From: Brassica napus
Lineage: Eukaryota; Streptophyta; Magnoliopsida; Brassicales; Brassicaceae
Direction: 5' to 3'
DNA length: 64,000 bases
Assembly (NCBI RefSeq): GCF_020379485.1
Contig: NC_063450.1
Coordinates: forward strand, 51,297,374 to 51,361,373
Shown: in pieces, positions 9,084-20,904 of the stretch
Layout of the letters: each line of letters starts with the position of its first letter
Numbering within the stretch: position 1 is the stretch's first letter
Made by a program: the position numbers and the translations under genes
The notes under the pieces: model-generated
Databases searched by the model: none
What the model was told of the DNA's origin: nothing
What the model saw: the letters and a program-made list of their open reading frames with translations, nothing else

Positions 9084-11838
9084 GTGTTCATACTCACTGA
9101 CCAAAACGATCCCTTTCGAATCAGATAACACTGCACCCACCGAACCCAAAGCGAGTTCCGAGAGGAAAGAATTCTCCATATTAGTTTTAAGGCATGAACT
9201 GTGTTTACCTCCTTAAGAGGTCTCATGCCCAGTCCTCCTTATTGCTTTGGCAGACAAACATCCTTCCAGCTAACCTTTGATTTGCTAGTTTCCAAATCTG
9301 GCCCTGACCACAGAAACGCTGAGCATAATTTCTCAATGTCGCTTAGACAACTGCTGGGGAGCCTAAAAGCTTGCATCCAAAAGTTGGTGAGACTTGTGAT
9401 GACTGAGTTGCAAGCAACCTCCGTGTGATAGGAACCTCCCAGTCCAAGACTTCATTTGCTTTCGGACTCTCTCAACCAAAGGTAGGTAGTCGTGGACTGT
9501 CATATGCTTTGTCAGGAGAGGAAGCCCCAGATATCTAACTAGTAGCTGTCCAGAGACAAGAGGAAAATCTTTGAGAATGTCCTCTGCTTCATTCGACGTG
9601 GTACCAGCTATGTACAGAGTAGACTTCTCAAGACTAATTTTCAACCTTGATGTCACTGCAAACTCTTCAAAAATCCTGAGAACCCCTTCAATGGAGCGCT
9701 TTAAACCATCAGTGAACACTATAAGATCATCCGCAAAACACAAGTATGTTAGCAGAATGTTCTGACAACGAGGATGGTAGCCAATTTGCCTCCTCTCAGC
9801 TGCTTTGTCTAACATATGAGACAGAACATTCATGCAAATAAAAAAGAGATAAGGAGAAAGGGCACACCCTTGTCTTAAGCCTCTTGTGCTTTGAAAGAAT
9901 CCAGCTAACTCCCCGTTGACTTGCACTGAGAAGGAAGTCGTGCAGACACACAACTCAATCCAGTGAATAAACTCCTCCGGTATGTTGAGAGATCTCAACG
10001 TGTTTAGGAGAAACTTCCAATGGACAGAGTCAAAAGCTTTGGCGATGTCGATCTTCATTGCGCACTGTGGGGTTATATCTTCCCTATTATGTGATAGTCC
10101 TTCACTATCTCTGTTGCCAACAATAGATTCTCCACAAGCAGCCTGTCCTTCACGAACGCTGACTGGTTATGTGAGATGCATTGAGGAAGCGTGGCTTTAA
10201 GTCTGTTTGCGATAATCTTGGAGATCACTTTGTATAGGACGTTGCAGCAGGAGATCGGTATGTAGTCTTTCATCTCCACTACAGCTTCTCTTTTAGGTAT
10301 AAGAGCCAGAATTGTAGAATTCAGATCTTTTGGCAGGAATTCCTTGCTAAAGAAGGATTGCACCGCGACTGTGAAGTCTTTTGCGATAACACTCCATGAA
10401 GCTTTAAAGAATTCTGTTGTGAATCCGTCAGGCCCTAGTGATTTTTTGCTCGGCATATGAAAAACCACCTCACGGATTTCGTCTTCTGTCACTGGTTTTG
10501 TGAGTAGTAACCTCTCCTGATTACTGCACTTGAAAGGTAGAATCTCCTACAACTCTTCAACTATTTTACTTTGAATGTCTGACGGTTCTGTGGTAAGAAA
10601 CTCTTTGAAGAACCTTTTAGCCTCAGTTTTAATCTCACCCTGCGAAGAAACCACTCTACCAGTCGAGTATTTTATCTCCCTAATGTCGTTCCTTACTTCT
10701 CGGACCTTTGCGGCGTTATGAAAAGCCTTGTATTGTGATCTCCTACTTGTAGCCAGTGAAGCTTTGACCGTAGCTTCAGAACCTTCTCTTCGATGTCTGA
10801 AACTTTTTGCCATCTTTCATTTGCTACCATCTCAGCTTGCGCATTTTCATGTGATGGGTTCCTTAGCAACCTTTCCTGTTTGTCGCAAAGATCCAGGTAA
10901 GCTTCTTTCACCTTCTTTGTTAGCTCTCCCAACTTTGATTTGCTCAGAGCTCCGATCCTTGGCTTCAGGGCTTTTAAGGATTTTGAGAACCTATAGAGCG
11001 CTGAAGTTGAAACAAATAGCGGCTGTGTATCTTTCCAGAAGTATTTAACGGCTTCAAGAAGCTCTGGCATGTCGGCTAGAGCATTTGAAAACTTGAAAGG
11101 TTTCCTCTTGCCCACTGCCTCCGGCCTTAGGTGGAATTTTCCTCTGAGATGATCTGAGCAGCCTCCTGCCTCAAATACTCCATACGCATGAGTGTGGTGA
11201 TTTAACCAAGCTTCGTTGATCAAAATCCGGTCCAGCTTCTTACAAACGATACCCTCATCGCGCTTGTTACACCATGTAGACTGCGGCCCCTGATACCCAA
11301 TGTCTATAAGTTTGCAGTGCTGAACTACATCCTCAAAATCTCTCATACCGGCCGTAGATAGCCCTGCATCTTGGTTGTTTGAGTGTTCATCTCCTTCGAG
11401 GATTTCATTGAAATCACCCATGATGACCCATTCCTTATTTCGGAACATAGGTGAATCCTGATGAGCTTTTAGATCCTCCCATAGTTCCTTCCTCCTCTCT
11501 GCTAGGTTCTCTGCATAGACAAAGGAGCAAAGGAATTCTTCTGTCTCGCCCTCCATGAGAACCGACACTATAATGATCTGATCCGACTTGAAAACTGGAG
11601 TCAACCTCGTTTGAGGGTTCCAAACTACCTATATTCTTCCCTTCCTGATATGCTCATAGTTATTTACACAAGACCAGCCCGGAAAGGCTGATGAAATTAT
11701 TTGCTTCGACTTTCTCTCCTTTACTCTAGTTTCTAGTAATGCTCCAAACTGAAGCCCTTTATTCTGAATCCAGCTATGTACAACAGTATGTTTTGCGGCC
11801 TTGTTAAATCCTCTCACGTTCCAGAAGAAACCAGTCAT
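9084..11838 (-). pseudogene. LINE ORF2, endonuclease and reverse transcriptase part, multiply broken
   Basis: It starts MTGFFWNVRGFNKAAKH (APE-type endonuclease). Further endonuclease motifs are WVIMGDFNEIL and GGCSDH. The reverse transcriptase begins near KKSLGPDGFTTEFFK and continues through KIDIAKAFDSVHW, RGLRQGCALSPYLF and the catalytic FADD. Breaks seen: TAG for Trp at 11631-11629; a frameshift near 10730; TAG for Gln at 10549-10547; a frameshift near 10065; a frameshift near 9370; and a TAA just before GGLGMRPLKEV near 9230. Downstream the frame is interrupted at 9083 by the solo LTR. The enzyme would nick target DNA and copy element RNA onto it. It is not functional here. Confidence 0.9.
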
Positions 11839-13283
11839 TGAAAGGATTTGCGAGACCTTTTTCCCAGTGTGCATGGGTTCTCCATTTCCTTTCCAATGCC
11901 TTCAGAGAGTACTTTGTGGTTTGTTTTTGAGGCTCTTGGGAGTGAAGGCCTCAAGCTTTTCTCTCCCACAGACTCCAAATCTATCCCTTGCTCTGTCACA
12001 GAGCTGTTGTTCTTTTCACCGTGATCTTCCTTTCTTCCTGGAGTTGTGGGATTTCCTTCTCCCATTGTCTCCACTTCAGCCACTGTTTCCCCTCCTTCGC
12101 CTGAGTTTCCATTTTCCGTCTCTGTTTCTTCTTCCTGATCAACCAAATCGCCATTCTCATCTACTTTATTCAGAGCAGTGAATCGCGAAGCGATTTTGAC
12201 CTTACCATATTCTGGTGATATCTTGGGGCTGCTACTGACTTTCCTCGGTATTACATCAGACAAACCCGTTACCACTTCGCCCTCCTCAATATCTTCTATC
12301 ACTTCCTCAACCTCTGTCTGCTCTGGTGTTTCCATTCCGCTTCCACTTCCCAGAACTTCCTTATTTCCCTCCATGATAGCCAAAGTCTCTTTAGCCTTCT
12401 CCCTTACATACCCTTCCTCTATTATCTCAATAACCGTTTTTAGTGCTTCTCCTTTTTTGTTCATGATACAAGCCTTCTCCATGTGCCCCCATTTGCTGCA
12501 GGTGTGACAGCAGATTGGTAGTCGTGGGTAGATGAATTCAACTGTAGTAGCTTTCCCATTCTTTGTGAATTTGATTTTCTTTGGCAACTCCTTAGACAAA
12601 TTCGCATTCATAAAGATTTTTGCAAGCTTGAAGTTGGAACACGATGCAGTTTCAGGATGAAGCTTCACCGGGTGTCCTACTGCTCTTGTGATAAAGCTCA
12701 TGCCCTCCCACGAGAACATGTTCATAGGGACGTTCTTTAGGTAGACCCACTTTGGGATTGATGTGATCTTCGGCTTCTCCTTTAGTTCCTCCGGAGTCCA
12801 TTTCGTTACCACTAGAGGAATGTTGCCGATACTCCACATCCCCCTTCGTAGAATCCGATCTCTCATTAATGGATCTGAGACTCGGAACTTCATTGTGGTA
12901 GAATCGACTTCGTAAACTTCTACATGTTGCCCCTTTCTTCCTTCTCTCCAGATTTTGTTTACCACGGCATGGATTCTAGCGATGTGAGGCGCATAATCCA
13001 AAAACTTCCCTATCAGAAAATCCTCCCAGAGTGGGTTCGCGTTGAAGACCACTTCATCTGGAATCTCTACACTGAGTTGGCCTTCCAGATTCGTGATGTC
13101 GAGATTGTATTTCCGCAAAGCTTTTTTCTCCTGAGCTACATCAACCCACGATGCAGCCTTTGGAGCACTTTCCTTCCTTCCATGTTCCTCCCCCGAAGAG
13201 TCGCCCTTCCCTTTCGACGCGTCATTCTGATCCTCCGACGGCGGATCCGTGTCCGATGAGTCCGGCGGCGGCGCCGAAATCAT
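11835..13283 (-). CDS. LINE ORF1: DUF4283-type RNA-binding protein with CCHC zinc knuckle
   Basis: This intact 482-residue frame is the only unbroken gene of the LINE. Residues 1-45 are polar and low-complexity. Residues about 65-165 match the DUF4283 region of plant LINE proteins (EIPDEVVFNANPLWEDFLIG; KWTPEELKEKPKITSIPKWV follows). A CX2CX4HX4C knuckle is formed by C259, C262, H267 and C272. The tail from about 300 is acidic and Glu/Thr/Gly-rich. The product is expected to bind element RNA in a ribonucleoprotein particle. Its stop codon (11837-11835) overlaps the ATG of ORF2 (11838-11836) as ATGA, which suggests coupled termination and reinitiation. The start at 13283 is the first Met of the frame. 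Confidence 0.85.
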   Translation of the reverse strand: MISAPPPDSSDTDPPSEDQNDASKGKGDSSGEEHGRKESAPKAASWVDVAQEKKALRKYNLDITNLEGQLSVEIPDEVVFNANPLWEDFLIGKFLDYAPHIARIHAVVNKIWREGRKGQHVEVYEVDSTTMKFRVSDPLMRDRILRRGMWSIGNIPLVVTKWTPEELKEKPKITSIPKWVYLKNVPMNMFSWEGMSFITRAVGHPVKLHPETASCSNFKLAKIFMNANLSKELPKKIKFTKNGKATTVEFIYPRLPICCHTCSKWGHMEKACIMNKKGEALKTVIEIIEEGYVREKAKETLAIMEGNKEVLGSGSGMETPEQTEVEEVIEDIEEGEVVTGLSDVIPRKVSSSPKISPEYGKVKIASRFTALNKVDENGDLVDQEEETETENGNSGEGGETVAEVETMGEGNPTTPGRKEDHGEKNNSSVTEQGIDLESVGEKSLRPSLPRASKTNHKVLSEGIGKEMENPCTLGKRSRKSFQ

Positions 13284-13320
13284 GCTGTGAACCCTAGGTC
13301 GTGTGTCGCCTCAAAATCGC

Positions 13321-14881
13321 CAATCGCCTTATCTTAGCAAAACGGTGTGTTTCTTACAGCTTACAGAGTAATAAAAACATACAATATTCAATCATTTATT
13401 TGTACTGTATATCTTTAGTATAGCATATTTTAGTGTTTATATTAAACACACACAAATTGGTCCAATGTCTCATGTTATAGCTGAATGGAAAACTACATAG
13501 GCAGATTAGCATGTCAACGATATTACTATGTCCAACATCTTATTTTTGTGGCAGTCCAACATGTTATGAAGCCGTTGGGCCGGATTTAAGGATTTCAATG
13601 TTAGTCCATTCACTCAATTCGAAACAAATGGAGGGTAAAGTTAATGCTTGGTCTTCATCACAGTGAATTTACAGCCCAATAATATACATCTTGAAAATGC
13701 TATTAAAATATTTTCTTTGACGTCTTAAATCAATAAATTCAACATTTTAATAATACTGCTTTAAACGGAATTAGAAACTATCATCTTTTTCTTGTTGACC
13801 AAAAATGTAATAAACCATTATATTGTATTGGTTGAATTGAAATATGCCCGTGTGGGGAGCTAACAGTTTCAGCACCTGTAGATTTCAAATAGGTTAGATT
13901 TTTAACTTTTTTAATTCATTTTCAATCTAAGATATATGATTTGTTTAGATATTTTAAATCATTAACAATGCATTTATAAATTCATTATAACAGAACTATA
14001 ATTCATTTTAAGAGGGTTCTATGAATTGTAATTCCAAACTCTCAAATTATAAAAATATAAAATAAAATTAATTCACACAAAAGTTATTTATATATGTATA
14101 ATTCGTACATTCTTCTCTTGAACCTCATCTAACGTTTTATTTTATGTAGGTGCAAAAAGCATTATTATTACTTTTAGCAAAAAGAAAAAACATTATTATC
14201 ATAAGATCATCATTAATACACAGTGGAAACACTATTTTATTTATCATTATGAAAAATGAAAAAGATGATCTAAGCATTGTGAAGTACCGTAAGAAAAAAA
14301 TATATGAATTTGATAATGCAAAGAAAATCTGGGTTTGGTCAAATGATGAAAGCTATTTTCTAGGTTTGATCAAATGAAAAATACAGAATTAACACAATAG
14401 GAGACGCTAATTTTATAACAAAAAATGTTATAAATTTTCTAGGTACAGAGAATCTGGTTTGAAGTGAAGTTTTTTGTCAGTAGATGAGTGTTGTTCATCA
14501 AGTCATATGTTTTCACGAGTCTTGGTTTAAATAGAGTTCTATAAAATCACGAGGTGATAGGTTAGATTTTGACTCATATATTTTACACATAGAATGCTAT
14601 CTAAATCCATTTAAAATATTTCAAATCAGATGAATTGTAAATTTTTATCACATGAATAACACAAGATTTTAAATTTTGCATTTAAATCTTTAATTGAATA
14701 ACAATGGATTTCAAATTCTTTAGATGAAGATACTCTAAATACAACAACCAATAACAAAAGATTTTGATAAAAAATTTAAAATGCATCATTGAATAACACT
14801 ACATTATAAATCTTAGAGAGTGAACTTTAAATCCACTAACCAATAACACCCTAGATTCTCAATTATCTCATTATTAAAATC
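13321..14881. other. AT-rich intergenic DNA
   Basis: No supported gene. From 13880 to 14880 there are many short repeated phrases such as AAATCCA and TTGAATAACA in both orientations. They resemble decayed MITE sequence, but ends could not be fixed. Confidence 0.5.
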
Positions 14882-14965
14882 TACTCCTTCTGCTCTCGTT
14901 CCCGAAAGTAAAATGTTTTAGATTTTTTACTTATTCCACAAAGATAGATTTTCTATATGTTTAAA

Positions 14966-15107
14966 TGTTGTGAAAGTAATGGAAAAGTCTATCTCTATTC
15001 ATAAAATATAGGTTCCTTATATATGAGATTACACCGTCATAGATAAATGGAAAGATTACAAATCATAATCTCTTGGTTATGAGTCATCCACAATCTGGTT
15101 CATAACA
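14966..15107 (-). repeat. Copia-1 3' LTR
   Basis: 142-bp LTR. Because the element is on the - strand this left copy is the 3' LTR. Confidence 0.9.
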
Positions 15108-15116
15108 CTCCCCATT
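15108..15116 (-). promoter_or_regulatory. Copia-1 polypurine tract
   Basis: AATGGGGAG on the - strand directly abuts the 3' LTR, the place where plus-strand DNA synthesis is primed. Confidence 0.75.
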
Positions 15117-15239
15117 AGATGCCATAACCATTTAGAGCTTGTAATGTGCTTTAATGTTGCCTCATTAAAACCTTACCAGGAAAATCCAATTGGGACAAAA
15201 CCATGGTGAAGAAAAAATAGTACAACACACATTACTTCC

Positions 15240-17950
15240 CCTGATTTGGATATTACTGAAGGTCCCTTGGACCTCTCCAATTTTCTGCAATCAGTGAATG
15301 ATGAAGATCTTGGGCAGAATATGTTTCGTATTCGAACATGATATTTGGTTCTTCTTTACCATTAGCCATGCCACAATCTGATCGAACATATTGAGTCATC
15401 GACCTCAAATACACACACACGAAATCTTGGATGATGTTGTTGTGATATGCGTGTACCACCATGTGTAAAACATAACATGTCTCAAAACAAATCAACAAAA
15501 CCAAATAACCCCTATTTGGGCTGGTTAGTATAAAATAAACCAAAATCAAAGGCTTTTTCATCGTCCTTCTTATGGACCAAACATATCAGTATCTAAAACA
15601 AGACTTCTGCATCGTCCATCCCAGGACTAAATGGACTTCTTTATCGTCCACATTTGGACTGAATGGATCAGTATCCAAAACAAGTGATCTCACGCCCATG
15701 TACTAGATAATGGATGAGACTGGTCCATATTAAATCTCTTGAGTACCCTTTTCAGTATATATTATTTGATGCACAAGGATTTCATTGTTAATGTACTCAA
15801 GCTGTAATCCCAAACAAAACTTTGTTTTCCAAGATCTTTCATCTCAAACTCTTTCTTGAGATATTCAACTGTTTGGAAAATTGTATCCAGAGGTTCGTAG
15901 GATATTCAGATCATATACTTTGATGATTATCAATATTGTTCTCGAGAACTTGTTGTACTTTCAGCTCAATACCCTATAGTACTTTAATTATCCAGTAGAC
16001 CATATAAATATGCAGTCACTATATCAACTTGCTGCAAGTCTGATTTTCTCTCTTATATAGCCAGACTTATGAGAAATCTAAAAGTAGTTGCATCCACCAC
16101 ATGGGAGTATGTCTCCTCATAATCTATTACTGGTCTTTTTGAGAATCATTGTGCAACATCAGCTTTATATCTCACGATTTATATTCCTCACAAGACTCAT
16201 TTATATCCACTGGTTTTAACATCATATGGCGTCTTAATCATATGGTCAAATACGCATTTCTTCCTTAAACTATTTAACCCCACGTTTCCATTCAATCCAA
16301 TCTGTTCTACGAGTGCACACTCTTATATTGACGTGGGTTCATGATCCTCGCTTATATTCATAAACTCAAGTGCTACTTTGTATGCAAATAAATCATCTTA
16401 TGTCGACATTCGTTATTAGTTCAATTATGTTCCGAATATGATATAATCAATTGAGATTCATTATTATTAGGACATTTAATAATTTGCAGCTTGGCGTCCC
16501 AAGCTACATTGTTTGGTACCTGTACCTTAGAGCCGGCCGGCCTTATCTCCATGTCTGGGATGGTTTCCTTAGTAACCTCGGATTTGGATTTTGATTATCA
16601 TTCTCTGCACCTTTCTTTTGTTTCCGAGGATTCTTATCTTTTGGAACCTATTGGTCTACCACGTTTCATACGTTGTCTAGACTTTGTAGCAACTTGACTG
16701 TGTCTCTTCTTGGACATCAAATTTGTTGGTTCATTCTTTTTGGGTCAACAAATATGTCTGGCATTTGATTAGCTAGCTTTGTAAATGTATAATCTTTGGA
16801 CGTCTATTTCACATTCTTTAGTCTGAGGATCTTGCCAAGACATTGATGGTTGATTCCATTCTATTTCTTTTACCATTCTTTTACCAGCTTTATTATTTTT
16901 CTCCTCCTAGTCTTAAAATAATTCGTGTACCTGGCCTCAAATATAATCACCCATAGTCGGCTCAAAGTACTTTATTATTGTGGGAGAATCATATCCAACA
17001 TATATCCCCATCCTCCTTTTGAGGTCCCATCTTAGTTCTCTGTGGTGGAGCAATTAGTACATAGACAGCACATCCAAATGTCTTATGATGGGGTATGTCT
17101 GGCTCTTGACCCGTTAATTATTGTGATATGGGATATCTATACTCACTAAATGGCCTGATGAGTATTAACTTAGGTGCATGTAAATTTTGTGTGGCCCAAG
17201 CTGTGAATGAGAGTTTTGACCTCATAAGTTATGGTCTATCAATCAGCTATTTGCGTTTTAAAAGATTTCGGCCAAGCCGTTCTTGTTATGTACATGTATC
17301 ATAGAATTGTCCACACTTACCCCCATGGACAAACCATAATCATTTAAACGCTTGAGACATGTATTCACCAGTATTATCTAGACATATAGTCTTTATCATG
17401 AAAAAGGGGCTCGTAGCCATTTTACTGGTGATGGCCTAATGAGTTTCCCTTGTGTACATGCTACACACGTGAGATTCTTTGGGATAACTCTTCTTATGTT
17501 TTAATGTGTGCCTTTTGAATATCAATTTTTGCATCATGTTTGGACCAGGATGGCCAATCCGGTCGTGCCATAAAGTGTATATTTTCGCAGGCTTTTAGCC
17601 TCTATCATACTGATCTATGCATAGTCTAGGTCAGTAGAGAATGCATGTTTAATCTTTAGGACTTATTATGGTCTTGGGCGATTTTATACATATATCTGAA
17701 GGAACTCTTTGTTTCCTTCGCCCATTGTTTCAATATGGAAATCAATCATTCTTATATCTTTAAAACTCAATAGGCTGCTCTTGCTCTTAGAGCTGGGTGA
17801 ATATAAGGCATCACTGATTTCTAGATGCATACCCTTAGGTAATAATATATTAGCCTAGTCATAGTCTTCTTTCAGACTGGCGATACCTGCTTTAATACTT
17901 ATATTAGCGTTTTTCAATGTACTCATATAGAAAAATCATTCATTCATTTA
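15240..17950 (-). pseudogene. Copia-1 pol (integrase, reverse transcriptase) remnants
   Basis: Conceptual translation on the - strand gives recognisable pieces broken by many stops and frameshifts. A GAG-pre-integrase piece near 17560 reads LWHDRIGHPGPNMMQ. A GIYVG-type integrase C-terminal piece lies near 16990-17040, and an RGRPIGSK-like linker lies near 16650. Reverse transcriptase near 16010-16140 reads IDYEETYS, DATTFRFLISL and DIVTAYLYG. No open frame of useful length remains, so the element cannot supply its own enzymes. Confidence 0.8.
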
Positions 17951-18189
17951 ATCTAAGTTGACAATGTAATAGAAATAAATTAAAGGAGATAAAAATCAGA
18001 GAAAGCATACAAGCAAAGCAATCACACAAGTTTGATATCGAAATCAGATTATCAACTTGATTTTTTTAGGCAATCATAAGTCTCATATTCCATAAGATCA
18101 TCTTGATCATGTTCGAAATTATTTTCACCATCTTTATAAACCAAGTGGGTTTCAGGATTCTTCCCTTTCAGACTCTCTTTGGGAGTCCT

Positions 18190-18900
18190 TCATATCTTAG
18201 CCCAATGGTTCCCCATTTCACATCTATGGCATACTGATTTGGTCGAGCTTTGTGGTTTAAAGGATATACCACGGCCACTGCCTTGACCATGGCTCAAATT
18301 GGGTTGATATCCACGGCCTCTGCCATAGTGATTCCCACGGCCAAATGTGTTATAGTGGCCATGGCCACGTCCTTTCAACCCTCCACAGCCATGGCCGTGT
18401 GGTCTATCATTCTGGACGTAGTTACCCTTCTTTTTTTCTGCGGCCTTATTGGTATCAGGTAATGGGGTTAATCCATGAGGTCTCAATTCATTGTTTCTCA
18501 TCAGTAATCCATTATTTTGCCCAGCTAGCAATAGACTCATCCACGGACTTATAGTCCTGGATTCTGGGATTCCTCCAATCAAATAGAGCCTTTGGTAATA
18601 ACACTGTTCTTTGGTAATCATATCTCGATTTTTTTAATTCTGTCCAAAGTTCTAAGGGATTCTCTATAGTCAGATACTGATCTTTGAGACTCTTAATAAG
18701 ATGATGGCTAATAATTAATATTGCCATGTATCAATCTTTCTCATTTGGCATTATCGCCTTTTGTGATTCATTCACCAAATCCTTTGACTTTAGGATAAAC
18801 TCAGTATCCAATGTCCATTTCAAATAATTATCTCCTGAGAGATTTATGGCAGCAAAATCCAAGTTGATTTTCGACATTTCAAATTATATATCAATCAATT
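18190..18900 (-). pseudogene. Copia-1 gag remnant with zinc knuckle
   Basis: Two partly overlapping frames: 18727-18512 (LKDQYLTIENPLELWTELKK, UBN2-type gag) and 18621-18190. The latter carries a Gly/Arg/His-rich stretch and the start of a knuckle, CHRCEMGNHWAK, before a stop. A frameshift separates them. The role would be RNA packaging in the virus-like particle. Confidence 0.8.
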
Positions 18901-20556
18901 TTAGATCTCATAAAATATTTAACATACGACCATAAACAAGACATGCTATCAAGTCAATACATTTCTAATAAGCAAACAAGCCACACAGCCAAAGGTGATA
19001 TAATGCAATAAGGCCACACGGCCAAAGTTATATATGAATTATGATGCATAATAAGTCGCACATATTTATCAAGCAAGGGTATCGACCAAACAAGCAATTT
19101 CTATATGTTTTCATGGGGCCATATGGTTATAATGCAAACCTAGCATACAGATTCTATATGTAAAAGAGTGGAATTATGGAACCTCAATTTAAAACAATCA
19201 GATCATGCAAAAGTGATAATAATCAGATCATGCGCATAACATAAACATGTTGGTCACGATGATATATAATGCAAACTGGCCACACGGCCAAGTAGATATG
19301 ATGCACTCATTCTTAGCAAGCGGATTCTATATGTGCAAGGGTAATATTAAAACATTCAATCAAGGTTTAGCAATTAATCAATCAGTTTCAGGTATGAAAT
19401 TTAGCTAGACTAATAATCAGATTCAATTAGGTTTTATCAAGATTAGCAATTGAATCAATAATCAAAAATAATCAAATGGATTCAACCATAACACAATTTA
19501 GGGTTTCGATCCAAAAATAGGGTTTTAATCATGAAAAACCAAAACAATCAGTTTCAAGGCTGGTTCTATCAATTTTATTAATCAGTTTCAAGGCTGATAT
19601 TAGCAAGATGGAATCAAGCAATCTGATTTTAGGAATACGCAAATTAGGGTTTAGGGTTTCAATTCGAAATTAGGGTTTTATCAATCAATCAGCTTCTAGA
19701 AAATAATCTTAAACCTCAAAACATTTGATTATATCATGAAACTATCAACCTAGTATAATATGAAACCTCAAAACATTCAATTCAGATTATGCAATACACA
19801 GATTCTATTTTAGGGTTTATCAATTCGAATTAGGGTTTATATTATAACAGATTCTAACATTCAATATCAAACTTCAAATCATTCATTCAGGTTATAAAAA
19901 CTATCAATCCTAACTCACACGGATTTAAACCTCAAAGAAACATTCAATCAATCAAATAAAACAATCCACGCACACGTAATTTAGGGTTTACAGATTTTAG
20001 AATTTCACTTTGAACATTAGTTCATTCGATTCTCGGTTCTTAGAGTTTAGGTATACCTTAAACCCTTGATGGGTTGAATGGACCACCAAGAGAATGAGCT
20101 TACGTGGACTGGTACAAACTGGAACCTTACGCGGACTGGTCCAAACTGTTTCATTGCAGTCCGCGAGCTGAGATCGGGTACAAGTTGAGATCGAAAGTGA
20201 TTAGGGTTTATCGAGAGAGAGAGAGAGATCGGAGATTCAGATAGAGATCGAAAACTTAGCTTAGGTTGAGCTGATCGAGATCGTTGGTACGCGAGCTGGT
20301 ACTTGCAGTCAAAAAACTCGTAGATCTGGAATAGTTTGATCACGGACTGGAACATGCTGATCGTACAATCTGGAATAGTTGAGGCGTACTGAAACTTGCA
20401 GAGATCAGTCCACAGATCGATCTTGTTGAGATCAGTGCTCGAATACAGATCAGAGTCATGATCAAAGAGAGGTGATCGATAGAGATTAGGGTTTTAGCAA
20501 TGGAGAGAGATTTAGGGTTTATGGTCGATATTTTAGCTTAGGGTTTTAGAGATCAA
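18901..20556 (-). other. Copia-1 5' leader with telomere-box motifs
   Basis: A long non-coding leader between the primer-binding site and gag. About twelve TAGGGTTT motifs (AAACCCTA on the element strand) occur between 19500 and 20550. Phrases such as CACACGGCCAA recur at 18970-19290, and AATCAGTTTCAAGGCTG appears twice near 19550-19600. Confidence 0.7.
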
Positions 20557-20570
20557 TCGTGCTGATAACG
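20557..20570 (-). promoter_or_regulatory. Copia-1 primer-binding site
   Basis: CGTTATCAGCACGA on the - strand directly abuts the 5' LTR. The same sequence abuts the 5' LTR of Copia-2, so both use the same tRNA-type primer. Confidence 0.7.
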
Positions 20571-20712
20571 TGTTGTGAAAGTAATGGAAAAGTCTATCTT
20601 TATTCATAAAATAGATGTTCCTTATATAGGAGATTACACCGTCATAGATAAATGGAAAGATTACAAATCATAATCTCTTGGTTATGAGTCATCCACAATC
20701 TGGTTCATAACA
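20571..20712 (-). repeat. Copia-1 5' LTR
   Basis: 142-bp copy of the left LTR with four differences counted by eye. Confidence 0.9.
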
Positions 20713-20904
20713 TTAAGGTATTTTTTTTAACTCTTAAGAAACATTAAATGAAAATATTTTAATTGATTAAATTTCATTGGTGAAAAGTTATTGGAAAGTG
20801 TATAATAAATTAAAAAAAATTAAATTATAAACATTTATTGAATTCTTACTAAGCATGAACACTTTAGAAAATCTTACTTTCGGAAATAGGGGGAGTAACT
20901 AATA

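Larger units (their letters stand above)
5923..13320 (-). mobile_element. LINE (non-LTR) retrotransposon, - strand, interrupted by a solo LTR
   Basis: ORF1 with a nucleic-acid-binding zinc knuckle and ORF2 with endonuclease, reverse transcriptase and a C-terminal zf-RVT region lie in that order on the - strand. The 3' end is marked by a 10-base T run at 5923-5932 (the poly(A) tail on the element strand), with an AATAAA-like signal just inside. The 5' end is estimated near 13320 and is not marked. A target duplication was not identified. A 2130-bp LTR has inserted into ORF2. Confidence 0.85.
14966..20712 (-). mobile_element. Decayed Ty1/Copia retrotransposon (Copia-1)
   Basis: Two 142-bp LTRs (14966-15107 and 20571-20712) begin TGTTGTGAAAG and end GTTCATAACA. 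They differ at four positions by eye. Flanks are TTAAA and TTAAG, a near-perfect 5-bp duplication. A primer-binding site beside the right LTR and a polypurine tract beside the left LTR show that the element reads on the - strand. Coding sequence is heavily broken. Confidence 0.9.
14884..20895. mobile_element. Stowaway-like MITE split by a Copia insertion
   Basis: The left piece, 14884-14965, starts CTCCTTCTGCTCTCGTTCCC after TA (14882-14883). The right piece, 20713-20895, ends TCGGAAATAGGGGGAG before TA (20896-20897). Together they form about 265 bp with inverted ends (CCCGAAAGTAA versus TTACTTTCGGA) and a TA duplication, as in Stowaway elements. The Copia element at 14966-20712 sits inside. 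Confidence 0.75.

Noticed and set aside
14150..14377. 75-codon ORF
   Set aside because: AT-rich Lys/Ile composition expected by chance; no homology recognised.
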